From assembly GCF_032062245.1 (NCBI RefSeq), contig NZ_DAMBQF010000001.1, positions 248,001-312,000 of the forward strand: 64,000 nt of DNA. Direction: 5' to 3'. The translations under genes and the position numbers were made by a program. The DNA comes from Soonwooa sp032062245 (GTDB lineage: Bacteria; Bacteroidota; Bacteroidia; Flavobacteriales; Weeksellaceae). The notes beneath the pieces were generated by a model. The model was given only the letters and a program-made list of their open reading frames with translations. It searched no databases and was not told the origin of the DNA. Shown here in pieces: positions 26,511 through 34,892 of the stretch; the first letter of the stretch is position 1, and every line of letters starts with the position of its first letter.

Positions 26511-27272
26511 ATGTTTCAAAATATGTTTCAAAATATTACGCCAATTACAAAGAACATTATCATTATCAATGTTATTGTTTTTGTAGCTACATTACTTTTA
26601 GAAAACTACGGAATATTTGTAACACAGTGGCTTGCTGGGTTTTTTCCGCTGTCGCCTAATTTCCACTCTTGGCAAATTATCACACACATGTTTATGCATG
26701 GTGGCTATATGCATATTGCATTTAACATGTTAACTTTATTAAGTTTTGGACCTGTTTTAGAACAAGTTTTAGGAGGTAAAAAATTTACAATTTTATACTT
26801 TTTAGCGGGTCTAGGTGGGTTTGCACTATATAATTTATTAAATTTTTATCAAGCTTATCAATTTACAAACATTTTAAATGAGCAAAATTTTAACATACAC
26901 GACATTTACAAGATATCAGCCTATGGTTATCGTGAAGGCGTTGTTTTTTCAAACAATCCAATAATTCAAGAATATGCTAACGGTTTATATAGAATTTTAG
27001 GAACGCCAATGGTAGGTGCCTCGGGCGCCATTTTTGGAGTTGTTGCGGCATTCTCGACATTATTCCCAAATGCGAAATTGATGTTCATGTTTATCCCAGC
27101 GCCAATCAAAGCAAAATATCTTTTACCAATTATTATTTTGATTTCTGTATTCTTAGGTGTAGGACAATTTAGTTGGGATAATGTAGCGCATTTTGCACAT
27201 ATTGGTGGCGCATTAGTTGGCTATCTCTACATCAGAAATTGGAAAAAACACAATAACATTATTGGTGGATAA
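26511..27272 (+). CDS. Rhomboid family intramembrane serine protease
   Basis: This is the second rhomboid of the window, 253 residues. It has HMFMHGGYMHIAFNM (about 62-76, His and Asn of the oxyanion site), GASGAIFG near 168 with the catalytic Ser, and His in HFAHIGGALVG near 232. A loop of about 50 residues between early helices (about 110-160) is longer than in minimal rhomboids. The first 24 bases are an exact 12-base tandem repeat (ATGTTTCAAAAT twice), so translation could begin at 26511 or 26523. It begins 3 bases after mutL and ends in a TAATG overlap with the next gene, indicating co-transcription. Confidence 0.93.
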   Translation: MFQNMFQNITPITKNIIIINVIVFVATLLLENYGIFVTQWLAGFFPLSPNFHSWQIITHMFMHGGYMHIAFNMLTLLSFGPVLEQVLGGKKFTILYFLAGLGGFALYNLLNFYQAYQFTNILNEQNFNIHDIYKISAYGYREGVVFSNNPIIQEYANGLYRILGTPMVGASGAIFGVVAAFSTLFPNAKLMFMFIPAPIKAKYLLPIIILISVFLGVGQFSWDNVAHFAHIGGALVGYLYIRNWKKHNNIIGG

Positions 27273-28252
27273 TGAAGGTTTTTAATTTCATTTTAACGAT
27301 AGGACATTTAGTTATTGCAAGCTTGCTAATGGCGATGTTGCTTAATAATTGGATATCGCCAAGCCAAATTTCATTATTAAACTTGTTGTCTTTAGGTTTT
27401 CCTATCTTAATGATTTTGAATGTTTTACTTTGTATCTATTGGATCATTTTATTTAAAAAAAGAGCGATTTTATTTTTAGTAATTTCGATTTTATTTATTA
27501 CGCCAACACGTCGGTGGATTAATTATTCGCCAGAGAAAAAAGACAAAGCTGATTTCACGTTGATGAGCTTTAATGTAAGAAATGGCACGATGGGTAAAGA
27601 AGAAATTGAAAACTACATTTCTGAAAAAGATCCTGATATTGTTCTCCTACAAGAAGCGTCAATTGAATTTAATCTTACAAAATATCCACATAAACTTCAA
27701 CAATTTCCGCATATTCAATGTTATTCAAAATTTCCTATTGAAAAATTTGAAGACATAAAAACGCAAGTTGATATAGGCAATAGTTTTTATACTGATATTA
27801 ATATTAAAGGAAAAACGATACGTTTCGTTAACATCTACATGGAGCCTTTTCAGATTGATAAACAAATGGTTAGACCAGCCAACTCCATGGACGAAAACGA
27901 AGCGAAAGCAAAAGGTTTAGTCAAGAAAATGCTTCCTATTTTTAAGGAACATCAAATCCAAATGCAAAACACGATGACAGCGGTTGACAAATCACCTTAT
28001 CCTGTTATTTTTGCTGGTGACTTTAACGCGGTTCCTAATTCTTACGAATATTATTTGGCTTCAAAAAACCTAAAAGATGCTTTTGTGGAAGCAGGAAGCG
28101 GAAGCGGAACAAGCTTTCATGAATTTAAATTTCCAATAAAAATTGACCATATTTTCACGTCAGAATCGATAAAAGCTTTAAATTATCGTGTTGACAGAAG
28201 TGTTCACATTTCGGATCATTTTCCAGTTTTAGCAAGTTTTAAAATCCAATAA
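27272..28252 (+). CDS. Membrane-anchored endonuclease/exonuclease/phosphatase family protein
   Basis: This 326-residue protein has three N-terminal hydrophobic segments (about 5-80) followed by an EEP-fold catalytic domain from about 90. Visible motifs are MSFNVRNG with the Asn, DIVLLQEAS with the metal-binding Glu, AGDFNAVPNS near 250 and the final SDHFPV near 315. The fold covers nucleases, phosphodiesterases and inositol-phosphate phosphatases, so the substrate is open. Its ATG overlaps the rhomboid stop codon (TAATG), which suggests translational coupling. Confidence 0.88.
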   Translation: MKVFNFILTIGHLVIASLLMAMLLNNWISPSQISLLNLLSLGFPILMILNVLLCIYWIILFKKRAILFLVISILFITPTRRWINYSPEKKDKADFTLMSFNVRNGTMGKEEIENYISEKDPDIVLLQEASIEFNLTKYPHKLQQFPHIQCYSKFPIEKFEDIKTQVDIGNSFYTDINIKGKTIRFVNIYMEPFQIDKQMVRPANSMDENEAKAKGLVKKMLPIFKEHQIQMQNTMTAVDKSPYPVIFAGDFNAVPNSYEYYLASKNLKDAFVEAGSGSGTSFHEFKFPIKIDHIFTSESIKALNYRVDRSVHISDHFPVLASFKIQ

Positions 28253-28256
28253 AACG

Positions 28257-28628
28257 ATGACAAAATATCTAATTATCCTAGGCGCAATTGTTTTAACATC
28301 ATGTTCAAAAAAAACAGATGCTAACGCCAGTGTAGAAATTCCTGAGAAGTTAGATTATGACACCATTGCGATTGATTCTTTCGCACCTGGAGCAACGCCA
28401 GCTAATATGGCACCAAAAGTAATTGTCGTTAAAGATAGCGCTGCTGAGGCCAAAAAGAAAGAATTGGAAACCCAAATTAAAGAACTCGAAAAAAAGAAAA
28501 AGGAGGAAGAAAAAAAGAAAGCCGACGAAAAGGAGAAAGCAAAAAAGACTGAAACCGAAAAAGCTAAAGAAAAGTACAAAGAAGAATCTTCACAAACTCT
28601 AACGCCTCCGCCACCAATTGCTAATTAA
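28257..28628 (+). CDS. Small charged lipoprotein with coiled coil
   Basis: This 123-residue putative lipoprotein has signal and lipobox LTSC (Cys16). An Asp/Pro-rich linker leads to a run of Lys/Glu heptads (about 65-110) that should form a single long helix or coiled coil, then a Pro-rich tail (TPPPPIAN). No family is recognised. It lies 4 bases after the EEP gene, at the end of the mutL-rhomboid-EEP cluster. The low-complexity part makes homology searches unreliable, but the signal, lipobox and tight spacing support a real gene. Confidence 0.75.
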   Translation: MTKYLIILGAIVLTSCSKKTDANASVEIPEKLDYDTIAIDSFAPGATPANMAPKVIVVKDSAAEAKKKELETQIKELEKKKKEEEKKKADEKEKAKKTETEKAKEKYKEESSQTLTPPPPIAN

Positions 28629-28649
28629 CTCAAAAATCGCGGAAGTTAT

Positions 28650-29333
28650 CTAATTTCCTAAATAAATGTCCTTTAAAGCTCCGGTCATTGTTTTAGAAAT
28701 ATTATCTCCAATGTAATATAATTTAGAGTCGAATTTTCTTTGATAAAGATTTACTTTTTGATCGACTTTAACTTCGACAGCTTGTGTTCTATAAGCTTCA
28801 GTCAATGTTTTAAAGATTTTATTAACCTCTTTTTCAGTTAATGATTTAGTCGTTTTATTTTGATAAGCATTAAGCGATTCTTGTAAACTAATATTTGGTT
28901 TTTTAAAACTAAACGTATAATAGACTTCTGCAATTTTATCACCTTTAATAAAAGGATTGTCCACTAATTTTACTTCCTTTATTTTATATGATGAATCCCA
29001 AAGATTCTGAAACATCGCCATAAAAAATTCTACTACCGAAGCTTTCACAGATTCCGAAATATCTTTAGAAAAATTAGCATCTATAAACTTATCAGTACTA
29101 GCTTTAACTTCTTCAACAACAGCTTTTTTACTTAGATTACCATAGACATCGCTTCCTTTGCTTGTTGGTCGTAGATAATCGTTAAGTTCTGCGATGGCAC
29201 CATCATTCATATTCATCATTGCACGAAAATACAAGCCGAAAACCTCATCTGGCTTTTTAACTTCTTCTTGAGCAAAAATCACTTGTGCAGAAAACAGAGC
29301 AACGAGAATAAACGAAATTTTAAAATACTTCAT
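28650..29333 (-). CDS. Secreted protein of unknown function
   Basis: This 227-residue protein has a signal peptide at about 1-21 (MKYFKISFILVALFSAQVIFA). The mature part is soluble, helix-rich and charged, with NPFIKGDKIAEVYYTFSFKKP near 125. It recalls periplasmic DUF-type proteins, but I cannot name a family. The start was set at ATG 29333, because the longer alternative uses TTG 15 bases upstream and adds only MKKHI. It is convergent with the charged lipoprotein gene. prfA is upstream on the same strand, with a terminator between. Confidence 0.75.
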   Translation of the reverse strand: MKYFKISFILVALFSAQVIFAQEEVKKPDEVFGLYFRAMMNMNDGAIAELNDYLRPTSKGSDVYGNLSKKAVVEEVKASTDKFIDANFSKDISESVKASVVEFFMAMFQNLWDSSYKIKEVKLVDNPFIKGDKIAEVYYTFSFKKPNISLQESLNAYQNKTTKSLTEKEVNKIFKTLTEAYRTQAVEVKVDQKVNLYQRKFDSKLYYIGDNISKTMTGALKDIYLGN

Positions 29334-29382
29334 AATGTGTTTTTTCAAGCATTAAATTAAAAATAAAATTCCAATTAAAACC

Positions 29383-29415
29383 AAAAAAGCTCCGAACGAT
29401 TTGTCCAGAGCTTTA
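29383..29415 (-). terminator. prfA terminator
   Basis: On the minus strand, AAAGCTCTGG pairs imperfectly with TCGGAGCTTT and is followed by six T residues. It lies 21 bases after the prfA stop codon and separates it from the next gene on the same strand. Confidence 0.75.
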
Positions 29416-29435
29416 TATAATTTAAAAGAAAATGA

Positions 29436-30521
29436 TTACATCCCTTCTTCTTCGCCTTTCATTTTCTCAGCGTTTTCAGCCATGATAACCGCATCAATCA
29501 TTTCACCAATATCGCCATTCATGTACGAATCAAGATTATAAATCGACTTATTAATTCTGTGATCCGTCACACGACCTTGCGGATAATTGTAAGTTTTGAT
29601 CTTTGCAGAACGGTCACCAGTTGACACCATCGACTTTCTTTGTGCCGCGATATCACCTTGCACTTTTTGCAATTCGATGTCATACAGTTTTGTACGAAGC
29701 ATTTCCATTGCCAATTCGCGGTTAGCTAGCTGAGAACGTGCTTGTTGACAAACAACAACCAATCCAGACGGCTTGTGCGTTAACTGAACTTTCGTTTCTA
29801 CCTTGTTGACATTTTGTCCTCCAGCACCTCCCGAACGAGACGTTTGCATTTCGATGTCAGCAGGATTTAGTTCAAAATCAACTTCTTCGGCTTCTGGTAA
29901 AACCGCAATCGTAATCGCTGATGTATGCACACGACCCTGAGATTCAGTTTCAGGAACACGTTGTACGCGGTGGACACCAGACTCGAATTTCATCACACCA
30001 TACACGCCATCGCCTTCAACCTTCATAATCAATTCTTTGTAGCCTTTCGCAGCTTCGTTAGAATCGGTAACTTCGTGTCTCCAACCTTTGGTTTTAAAAT
30101 ACATCGTGTACATTCTGTAGATATCTTCCACAAAAATCGCTGCTTCGTCACCACCAGTTCCGGCACGTAATTCTACGATAACGTTTTTGTCATCAGCAGG
30201 ATCTTTGGGGATTAACAGAACTTTCAACTCTTCTTCCAACGCAGGAATTTTGTCGATAGCCTCTTGTTTTTCCATTTTTGCTAAATCCACCAAATCTTTG
30301 TCAGACCCATCAGCAATGATTTCGTCAGACTCTTCAATAGCATCCAAAGCGCCTTTATATTGGTCATAGACTACAACAATTTTTCCCAAATCGCTGTATT
30401 CTTTGTTAAGAGTAGAATATCTTTTTTGGTCGTTGATAACATCCGGTTGGATGATCAGATCAGCAACTTCGTTATATCGTTGTTTTATCGCTTCCAGTTT
30501 TGGAATAAGAGATTTTGACAT
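29436..30521 (-). CDS. prfA: Peptide chain release factor 1
   Basis: RF1 reads UAA and UAG stop codons and triggers peptide release. The 361 residues show the GGQ motif in SGGAGGQNVNKVET (about 232-245), the AGTGGDEAAIF segment near 118 and the VHRVQRVPETESQGRVHTS stretch near 185 that starts domain 2. Length and motifs are standard. It is monocistronic on the minus strand, followed by a terminator. Its start faces the repeat-bearing region at 30.5-31.0 kb. Confidence 0.97.
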   Translation of the reverse strand: MSKSLIPKLEAIKQRYNEVADLIIQPDVINDQKRYSTLNKEYSDLGKIVVVYDQYKGALDAIEESDEIIADGSDKDLVDLAKMEKQEAIDKIPALEEELKVLLIPKDPADDKNVIVELRAGTGGDEAAIFVEDIYRMYTMYFKTKGWRHEVTDSNEAAKGYKELIMKVEGDGVYGVMKFESGVHRVQRVPETESQGRVHTSAITIAVLPEAEEVDFELNPADIEMQTSRSGGAGGQNVNKVETKVQLTHKPSGLVVVCQQARSQLANRELAMEMLRTKLYDIELQKVQGDIAAQRKSMVSTGDRSAKIKTYNYPQGRVTDHRINKSIYNLDSYMNGDIGEMIDAVIMAENAEKMKGEEEGM

Positions 30522-30572
30522 CGTGTAATTTTAAGAATGCAAAAATACGAATTTTCAGCGAATTATTTTTTT

Positions 30573-30735
30573 GGCTGTGTCCCTTTTGTTTTGCCGACTC
30601 TAAAACCTTACAAAAACAAACGGGTCGGTCTACGCGCAGTCGCTTTTCTTGTGGCGCCCAAGCTTAGTCGAACCCACCACAATAAAGAGCTCCAACAATG
30701 CGCTTCTCCCTCACAGGCACTACTAACCGCAAATA
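30573..30735 (-). repeat. Structured intergenic element, divergent copy (variant type)
   Basis: Read on the minus strand, this has the same order of parts as the four other copies in the window: GAGGGAGAAGCGCATTG as the 5' strand, a stem of CTTTATTGTGG against CCACAAGAAAAG, then GCGACTGCGCGTAG and a closing GACCCG. Sequence identity to the other copies is low, so this is a weaker call. A 71-codon ORF over it is not a gene. Confidence 0.4.
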
Positions 30736-30784
30736 ATTCTACTTCAAAATAAAATCTATTTTTAGACGAGTATATGTCTTCATT

Positions 30785-30937
30785 TTAATAAAAACAAAAA
30801 AGCTTGGCATCGAAATCCTTTAAAAAAAAATATTTCTTATCCTTCCCCATTCTCCCCAAATGCGTATTCTGGAAACTATCTTCATATTTTAATCCATAAC
30901 CAACAATTCTATCAAAAGCAGAATGTTCCAACAAATT
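30785..30937 (-). pseudogene. C-terminal relic of a DUF4260 family gene
   Basis: The minus strand encodes about 50 codons beginning NLLEHSAFDRIVGYGLKY and continuing EDSFQNTHLGRMGKDKKY. This resembles the C-terminus of DUF4260 membrane proteins (HSxxDRxxGYGLKY then DSF..THLG). A stop codon lies directly upstream in frame, and the preceding sequence is the terminator of the 31038 gene. The N-terminal two thirds of the family are therefore missing. No start codon is available. I read it as a remnant of a deleted gene. Confidence 0.65.
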
Positions 30938-30951
30938 TCACAATAAAGCAA

Positions 30952-30983
30952 AAAAGCTTTTCGGATTTATCCGAAAAGCTTTT
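30952..30983 (-). terminator. Terminator of the 90-residue membrane protein gene
   Basis: A perfect 15-base inverted repeat (30952-30966 and 30969-30983, TT loop) is rich in A and T at the ends. It lies 55 bases after the stop codon of the gene at 31038-31310. Confidence 0.85.
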
Positions 30984-31037
30984 CAATATATGTTGTTTCG
31001 CTTTGAGTGCAATTCCCAAAACAGAAATTGCCAACTA

Positions 31038-31310
31038 TTAGTGATGACCGTGCGCCACAGGCTTCTCACCAGCAGGTCTTTGGTAGATAACCTCTACACC
31101 TTCTTGCTCGTATAGTTTTTGGTAACGTACTTTTTCTGGATCAAAGTTTTTGTTGATTTTTCCAAAATACTCAGCAACACCCTCTGTTAACCAAAGTGGT
31201 ACAATATAAGTTGCGAACATAAAAATACACCAAAATCCAGCTAAAAACATTGTGAAGAAATAAATAGTCCACAAAAACTGGTAAAACGGCCAAAATGCTG
31301 ATAACATCAT
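31038..31310 (-). CDS. Small membrane protein, unknown
   Basis: This 90-residue protein has a very hydrophobic, aromatic-rich N-terminal half (about 5-40, FWPFYQFLWTIYFF and following) that can form one long or two short membrane helices. A charged cytosolic half follows (EYFGKINKNFDPEKVRYQKLY) with a His-rich end (HGHH). No family is recognised. Its own 15-base palindromic terminator supports expression. It is flanked by repeat-rich intergenic DNA on both sides. Confidence 0.75.
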   Translation of the reverse strand: MMLSAFWPFYQFLWTIYFFTMFLAGFWCIFMFATYIVPLWLTEGVAEYFGKINKNFDPEKVRYQKLYEQEGVEVIYQRPAGEKPVAHGHH

Positions 31311-31434
31311 GTCTATAATATTTTATTAGGCAAAAATAGAACTTTTTCTTTTTCTAGCAAAGGTTTTATGCATGTTTTTTAATTTAGAATTTTTCAATAT
31401 AAAAACTGTTGAATAATTAACATGATAATAAACA

Positions 31435-31983
31435 TTAGATTTTAATGAAAGTACAAATGATATTTTGTTGACTTTTTACGCTTATTTCTTGTTGACTTAG
31501 ATTTTCTATCACCAATAAATCGTCTTTTTTTAATGTTATTTTTCGATTATTTAATTGAATTTCGGTTTCTACTTTTGCAAAAACAAAGATAAAATCCGCA
31601 ATAGAATTACTAAATTCGGTTAAGATGTCGACGGCTGAAAACGTGATAGATTTCGAAACCATTACATTAAAATCTTTACCCAAACTGTGCGAAATAATCT
31701 CATCGTTAGAGTCGAATACAAAAACATCTTGTTGGGAATAATGCTCTATTTTATCGTTTCTTCTGATCTTTAAATCATTGTCTAACATCACCAAAAAACG
31801 TTGAAAATTTTCAAAACGAGTGAAAATTGAAGGTTCTTTTTCTATAGAAGCAGCACTTATTCGAAACAAAAAATCTTTATTTGCATACTTTGTTTCGTGT
31901 GGGTAAATAAAATACTCGAAAGTTTTTCCGCCATCCCAAATCGAAGGAGAAATATGATGTTTTGAGATTTTAGTGTATTTCAT
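31435..31983 (-). CDS. HutD/Ves-like cupin protein
   Basis: This 182-residue protein resembles the HutD/Ves family. It shows WDGGKTFEYFIYP near residues 16-28, FLFRISAASIEKEPSIFT near 38-55 and FQRFLVMLD near 60, which is the usual order in the double cupin fold. The role of these proteins is unsettled; HutD is linked to histidine utilisation in some bacteria, but no hut genes are present here. Typical HutD ends are shorter in similarity, so the C-terminal half is less certain. ATG 31983 is preferred. The upstream region holds REP-like repeats. Confidence 0.78.
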   Translation of the reverse strand: MKYTKISKHHISPSIWDGGKTFEYFIYPHETKYANKDFLFRISAASIEKEPSIFTRFENFQRFLVMLDNDLKIRRNDKIEHYSQQDVFVFDSNDEIISHSLGKDFNVMVSKSITFSAVDILTEFSNSIADFIFVFAKVETEIQLNNRKITLKKDDLLVIENLSQQEISVKSQQNIICTFIKI

Positions 31984-32020
31984 TGGAGAATGTTTAGATT
32001 TAATTATAAAAATTGTAACA

Positions 32021-32212
32021 ATGATAGTTCTCGATACGCATTTTCTTCATTTTATTTCGAAAACACTACTCGAACTGACGGAGGTTATTATTCTTCTTCA
32101 AATAGTATTAAACCCTCGTCACTTCGAGTAAAGCAGCGGAGCGAAGTGCATAGAGAAGTTTATAAGACAAGTTCTCTATACGATTTTTGCAAAATCTACT
32201 CGAAGGGACGTT
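32021..32212. repeat. REP/BIME-like palindromic repeat cluster
   Basis: Two direct-oriented units begin GTTCTCGATACGCATTTT and GTTCTCTATACGATTTTT and end ACTACTCGAACTGACG and TCTACTCGAAGGGACG (32021-32078 and about 32172-32211). Between them lies an inverted unit with CGTCACTTCGAGT and CATAGAGAAGTTT (about 32115-32163). This head-to-tail arrangement of palindromes is typical of REP elements in Bacteroidota intergenic DNA. The 74-codon ORF across it is not a gene. Confidence 0.75.
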
Positions 32213-32269
32213 AGTTTTCTTATCCCGAACTCAAGTTAAATTAAGGATATTTTCACATTTTTAATTAAA

Positions 32270-32304
32270 AAAACGGTTGCAAAATTCTTATTTACAACCG
32301 TTTT
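32270..32304. terminator. fumA terminator
   Basis: AAAACGGTTG (32270-32279) and CAACCGTTTT (32295-32304) pair perfectly, extended by AAA/TTT, with A and T runs outside. It lies 45 bases after the fumarase stop codon on the minus strand. Confidence 0.85.
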
Positions 32305-32348
32305 ATCTTTAATGTATGTTAAAACTTAAATAAAGTTTCTTCTTAATT

Positions 32349-33956
32349 TTAATGCGCCAAATTTGCGAAGAAATCATTGCCCTTGTCATCCGTAATGATG
32401 AACGCAGGGAAATTAACCACTTCAATTTTACGCACAGCTTCCATTCCTAATTCTGGGAAATCAACCACTTCAACAGACTTGATGTTGTCTTTCGCCAAAA
32501 TCGCGGCTGGACCTCCGATAGAGCCTAAATAAAATCCACCATATTTTCCGCAAGCGTTGGTTACATCTTTACTTCTGTTTCCTTTCGCAAGCATCACCAT
32601 ACTTCCGCCGTTGGCTTGGAATTCGTCCACATAAACGTCCATTCTTCCCGCTGTTGTTGGTCCAAAACTTCCTGAAGGCATTCCTTCTGGCGTTTTTGCT
32701 GGCCCAGCGTAATAAATTGGATGATTTTTGAAATATTCTGGCATTGGTTTTCCTGCATCCAACAATGCTTTAATTTTTGCGTGAGCAATATCTCTTGCAA
32801 CGATTAAAGTTCCGTTCAGTTTCAAACGGGTTTTGATGGGATATTTAGACAATTCAGCCAAGATTTCTGGCATTGGTCTGTTCAAATCAATCGTTACAGG
32901 CTCTTCCAAATGCGGAGGCGTTGCAGGTAAGAATTTCTCTGGATTGGTTTCCAACTGCTCCAAGAAAATACCGTCTTTGGTGATTTTTCCTTTGATATTT
33001 CGATCGGCAGAACAAGAAACGCCCATTCCAACCGGACAAGAAGCCGCGTGACGAGGCAAACGAATCACACGAACATCGTGCGTTAAATATTTTCCGCCAA
33101 ACTGCGCTCCAATCGCACTTTCTTGACAAATTTTCTGAACTCTTTTCTCCCACTCCAAATCGCGGAAAGCCTGACCGCCCATGTTTCCTTCAGTCGGAAG
33201 ATTATCGTAATAGCCAGCACTTGCTTTTTTAACCGCAGCCAAATTCGCTTCTGCAGAAGTTCCGCCAATCACCAAAGCCAAGTGATAAGGAGGACATGCT
33301 GCAGTTCCTAAATCCATAATTCTTTCTCTCACAAAAGCGTCTAAAGAAGCTTCATTCAACAAAGATTTTGTTTTTTGATATAAGAACGTTTTGTTTGCAG
33401 AACCGCCACCTTTTGCTAAGAATAAAAATTTGTAAGCATCACCTTCTTCGGCATAAATGTCGATTTGTGCAGGCAAATTAGAACCCGAATTTTTCTCATC
33501 AAACATCGTCAAAGGAACGATTTGAGAATATCTTAAATTCTGCTCTTGGTACGTATTGTAAATTCCTTTCGAAATCCATTCTGCGTCGTTTGCGCCTGTG
33601 TAAACGTTTTCACCTTTTTTGGCAACGCAAATCGCCGTTCCCGTATCTTGACAAGAAGGCAACGCACCTTGAACCGCAACTGCTGCGTTTTGAAGTAAGT
33701 TATAAGCAACAAATCTGTCGTTATCTGTAGCTTCTGGGTCGTCGATAATGTTTTTTAGTTTCTGTAAATGAGCCGAACGAAGCATGAAAGAAACGTCTTT
33801 CAAAGCGTTTTCAGCAAGGAGTTCCAAAGCTTTTGGGTCAACTGTTAAGATTTCTCTGTCGCCCAATTTCTCAACTTTTACAAAGTCAGAAGAAAGCTTT
33901 TTGTATTGTGTATCGTCTTTTAAAATAGGAAATGGTTCCTGATAAGAAAATTCCAT
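32349..33956 (-). CDS. fumA: Class I fumarate hydratase (iron-sulfur)
   Basis: Class I fumarase interconverts fumarate and malate with an oxygen-sensitive [4Fe-4S] cluster. The 535 residues fit the single-chain FumA/FumB type. Cluster-ligand cysteines are visible in SCQDTGTA (about 103), GTAACPPYHLAL (about 223) and SCPVGMGVSCS (about 315). The C-terminal beta domain shows SGSFGPTTAGRMD near 448. ATG 33956 (MEFSYQEPFPI) is the conserved start; an ATG at 34002-34004 would add 16 residues. A class II fumarase lies 0.9 kb away on the other strand, so the strain has both enzyme types. Confidence 0.93.
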   Translation of the reverse strand: MEFSYQEPFPILKDDTQYKKLSSDFVKVEKLGDREILTVDPKALELLAENALKDVSFMLRSAHLQKLKNIIDDPEATDNDRFVAYNLLQNAAVAVQGALPSCQDTGTAICVAKKGENVYTGANDAEWISKGIYNTYQEQNLRYSQIVPLTMFDEKNSGSNLPAQIDIYAEEGDAYKFLFLAKGGGSANKTFLYQKTKSLLNEASLDAFVRERIMDLGTAACPPYHLALVIGGTSAEANLAAVKKASAGYYDNLPTEGNMGGQAFRDLEWEKRVQKICQESAIGAQFGGKYLTHDVRVIRLPRHAASCPVGMGVSCSADRNIKGKITKDGIFLEQLETNPEKFLPATPPHLEEPVTIDLNRPMPEILAELSKYPIKTRLKLNGTLIVARDIAHAKIKALLDAGKPMPEYFKNHPIYYAGPAKTPEGMPSGSFGPTTAGRMDVYVDEFQANGGSMVMLAKGNRSKDVTNACGKYGGFYLGSIGGPAAILAKDNIKSVEVVDFPELGMEAVRKIEVVNFPAFIITDDKGNDFFANLAH

Positions 33957-34122
33957 AATTTGATTGATTTCTGAAATAAAAATAATTCCCGTAAAATTAA
34001 GCATTGCAAAATGCTCTACTTGAACAAAATGAGTAAAATCAGTAAAGCATATTGATATTTATAATGATTATAAATTGGCTCTGAAAATTATTATTCCTAA
34101 TTTTAAACAACAAAAGTTTGGA

Positions 34123-34884
34123 ATGAAAAAAATTGGAATTATCGGTTGCGGTTGGTTGGGTTTTAGAATGGCAAAACATTTTGCTCCAACAAATGATATT
34201 TTTGCAACGACAACTTCTTATGATAAAGTGAAAATGCTTTCTGAACAGGGTTTCAAAACATTTAAAATTGATTTTGATGCAGATGAATTTTTAAAACCTA
34301 ATGAAATTTGGAATAATTTAGATGTTGTCATTATCACGATTCCTTTTTCTAAATCTGCGGATTTTGAAGATTTAAAGAAGAGATTCGAAAATTTAAGTTC
34401 ATTTCTTAAAGATTTTGAAAAACAGATTTTTTTGATGAGTTCTATTGGAATTTATCCTCAAATTGAGCAAGAAATTACAGAAAACAATTTGGATGAAAAT
34501 TTATTAAATCCAAACATTTTCGGAATTGAAAATTTAATGAAAAAGAATTTTTCTCAAATTAATATTCTACGATTAGGCGGATTGATGGGCGATGACCGGT
34601 ATTTGAATAAATATAAAATCAAAGAACCACAACAAATCGTGAATCACATTCATTTTGAAGATATTTCCAGAGTTGTTGAAAAAATGATTGACGAGAATTT
34701 ACAATCGAAAACTTACAATTTTGTCGCGCCTTTGCATCCTACAAAGCAACAGGTTTTGGATTTTCAAACCAAAAATATCGAAACAAAAATTGGAGAAAGC
34801 TTTGGACGAAAAATTATTTCTACACATTTAGAAAATGATTTGAAGTACGAATTTCTTCATCCCAATCCGAGAAAATTTAAATAA
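34123..34884 (+). CDS. NAD(P)-binding Rossmann protein (YeeZ/SDR-like)
   Basis: This 253-residue protein opens with the dinucleotide-binding loop GIIGCGWLGFRMAKHF (Gly-rich, about 4-19). It then has DVVIITIPF near 69 and LMSSIGIYPQ near 105, where a Ser and Tyr sit as in extended short-chain dehydrogenases. NHIHFEDISRVVEKM near 180 matches NAD-dependent epimerase/dehydratase relatives of E. coli YeeZ. Substrate is unknown. ATG 34123 was chosen over a TTG 48 bases upstream because it begins the Rossmann strand. It is followed after 8 bases by fumC, so the two are probably co-transcribed. Confidence 0.8.
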   Translation: MKKIGIIGCGWLGFRMAKHFAPTNDIFATTTSYDKVKMLSEQGFKTFKIDFDADEFLKPNEIWNNLDVVIITIPFSKSADFEDLKKRFENLSSFLKDFEKQIFLMSSIGIYPQIEQEITENNLDENLLNPNIFGIENLMKKNFSQINILRLGGLMGDDRYLNKYKIKEPQQIVNHIHFEDISRVVEKMIDENLQSKTYNFVAPLHPTKQQVLDFQTKNIETKIGESFGRKIISTHLENDLKYEFLHPNPRKFK

Positions 34885-34892
34885 ATAAAAAT

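Noticed and set aside
30537..30752. 71-codon ORF in the gap after prfA
   Set aside because: It runs across the structured repeat variant, has no recognisable protein features and no hydrophobic or domain pattern. It is better explained by the repeat.
31990..32214. 74-codon ORF between the HutD-like gene and fumA
   Set aside because: It lies wholly over REP-like palindromes and encodes low-complexity Ser/Tyr/Arg sequence.
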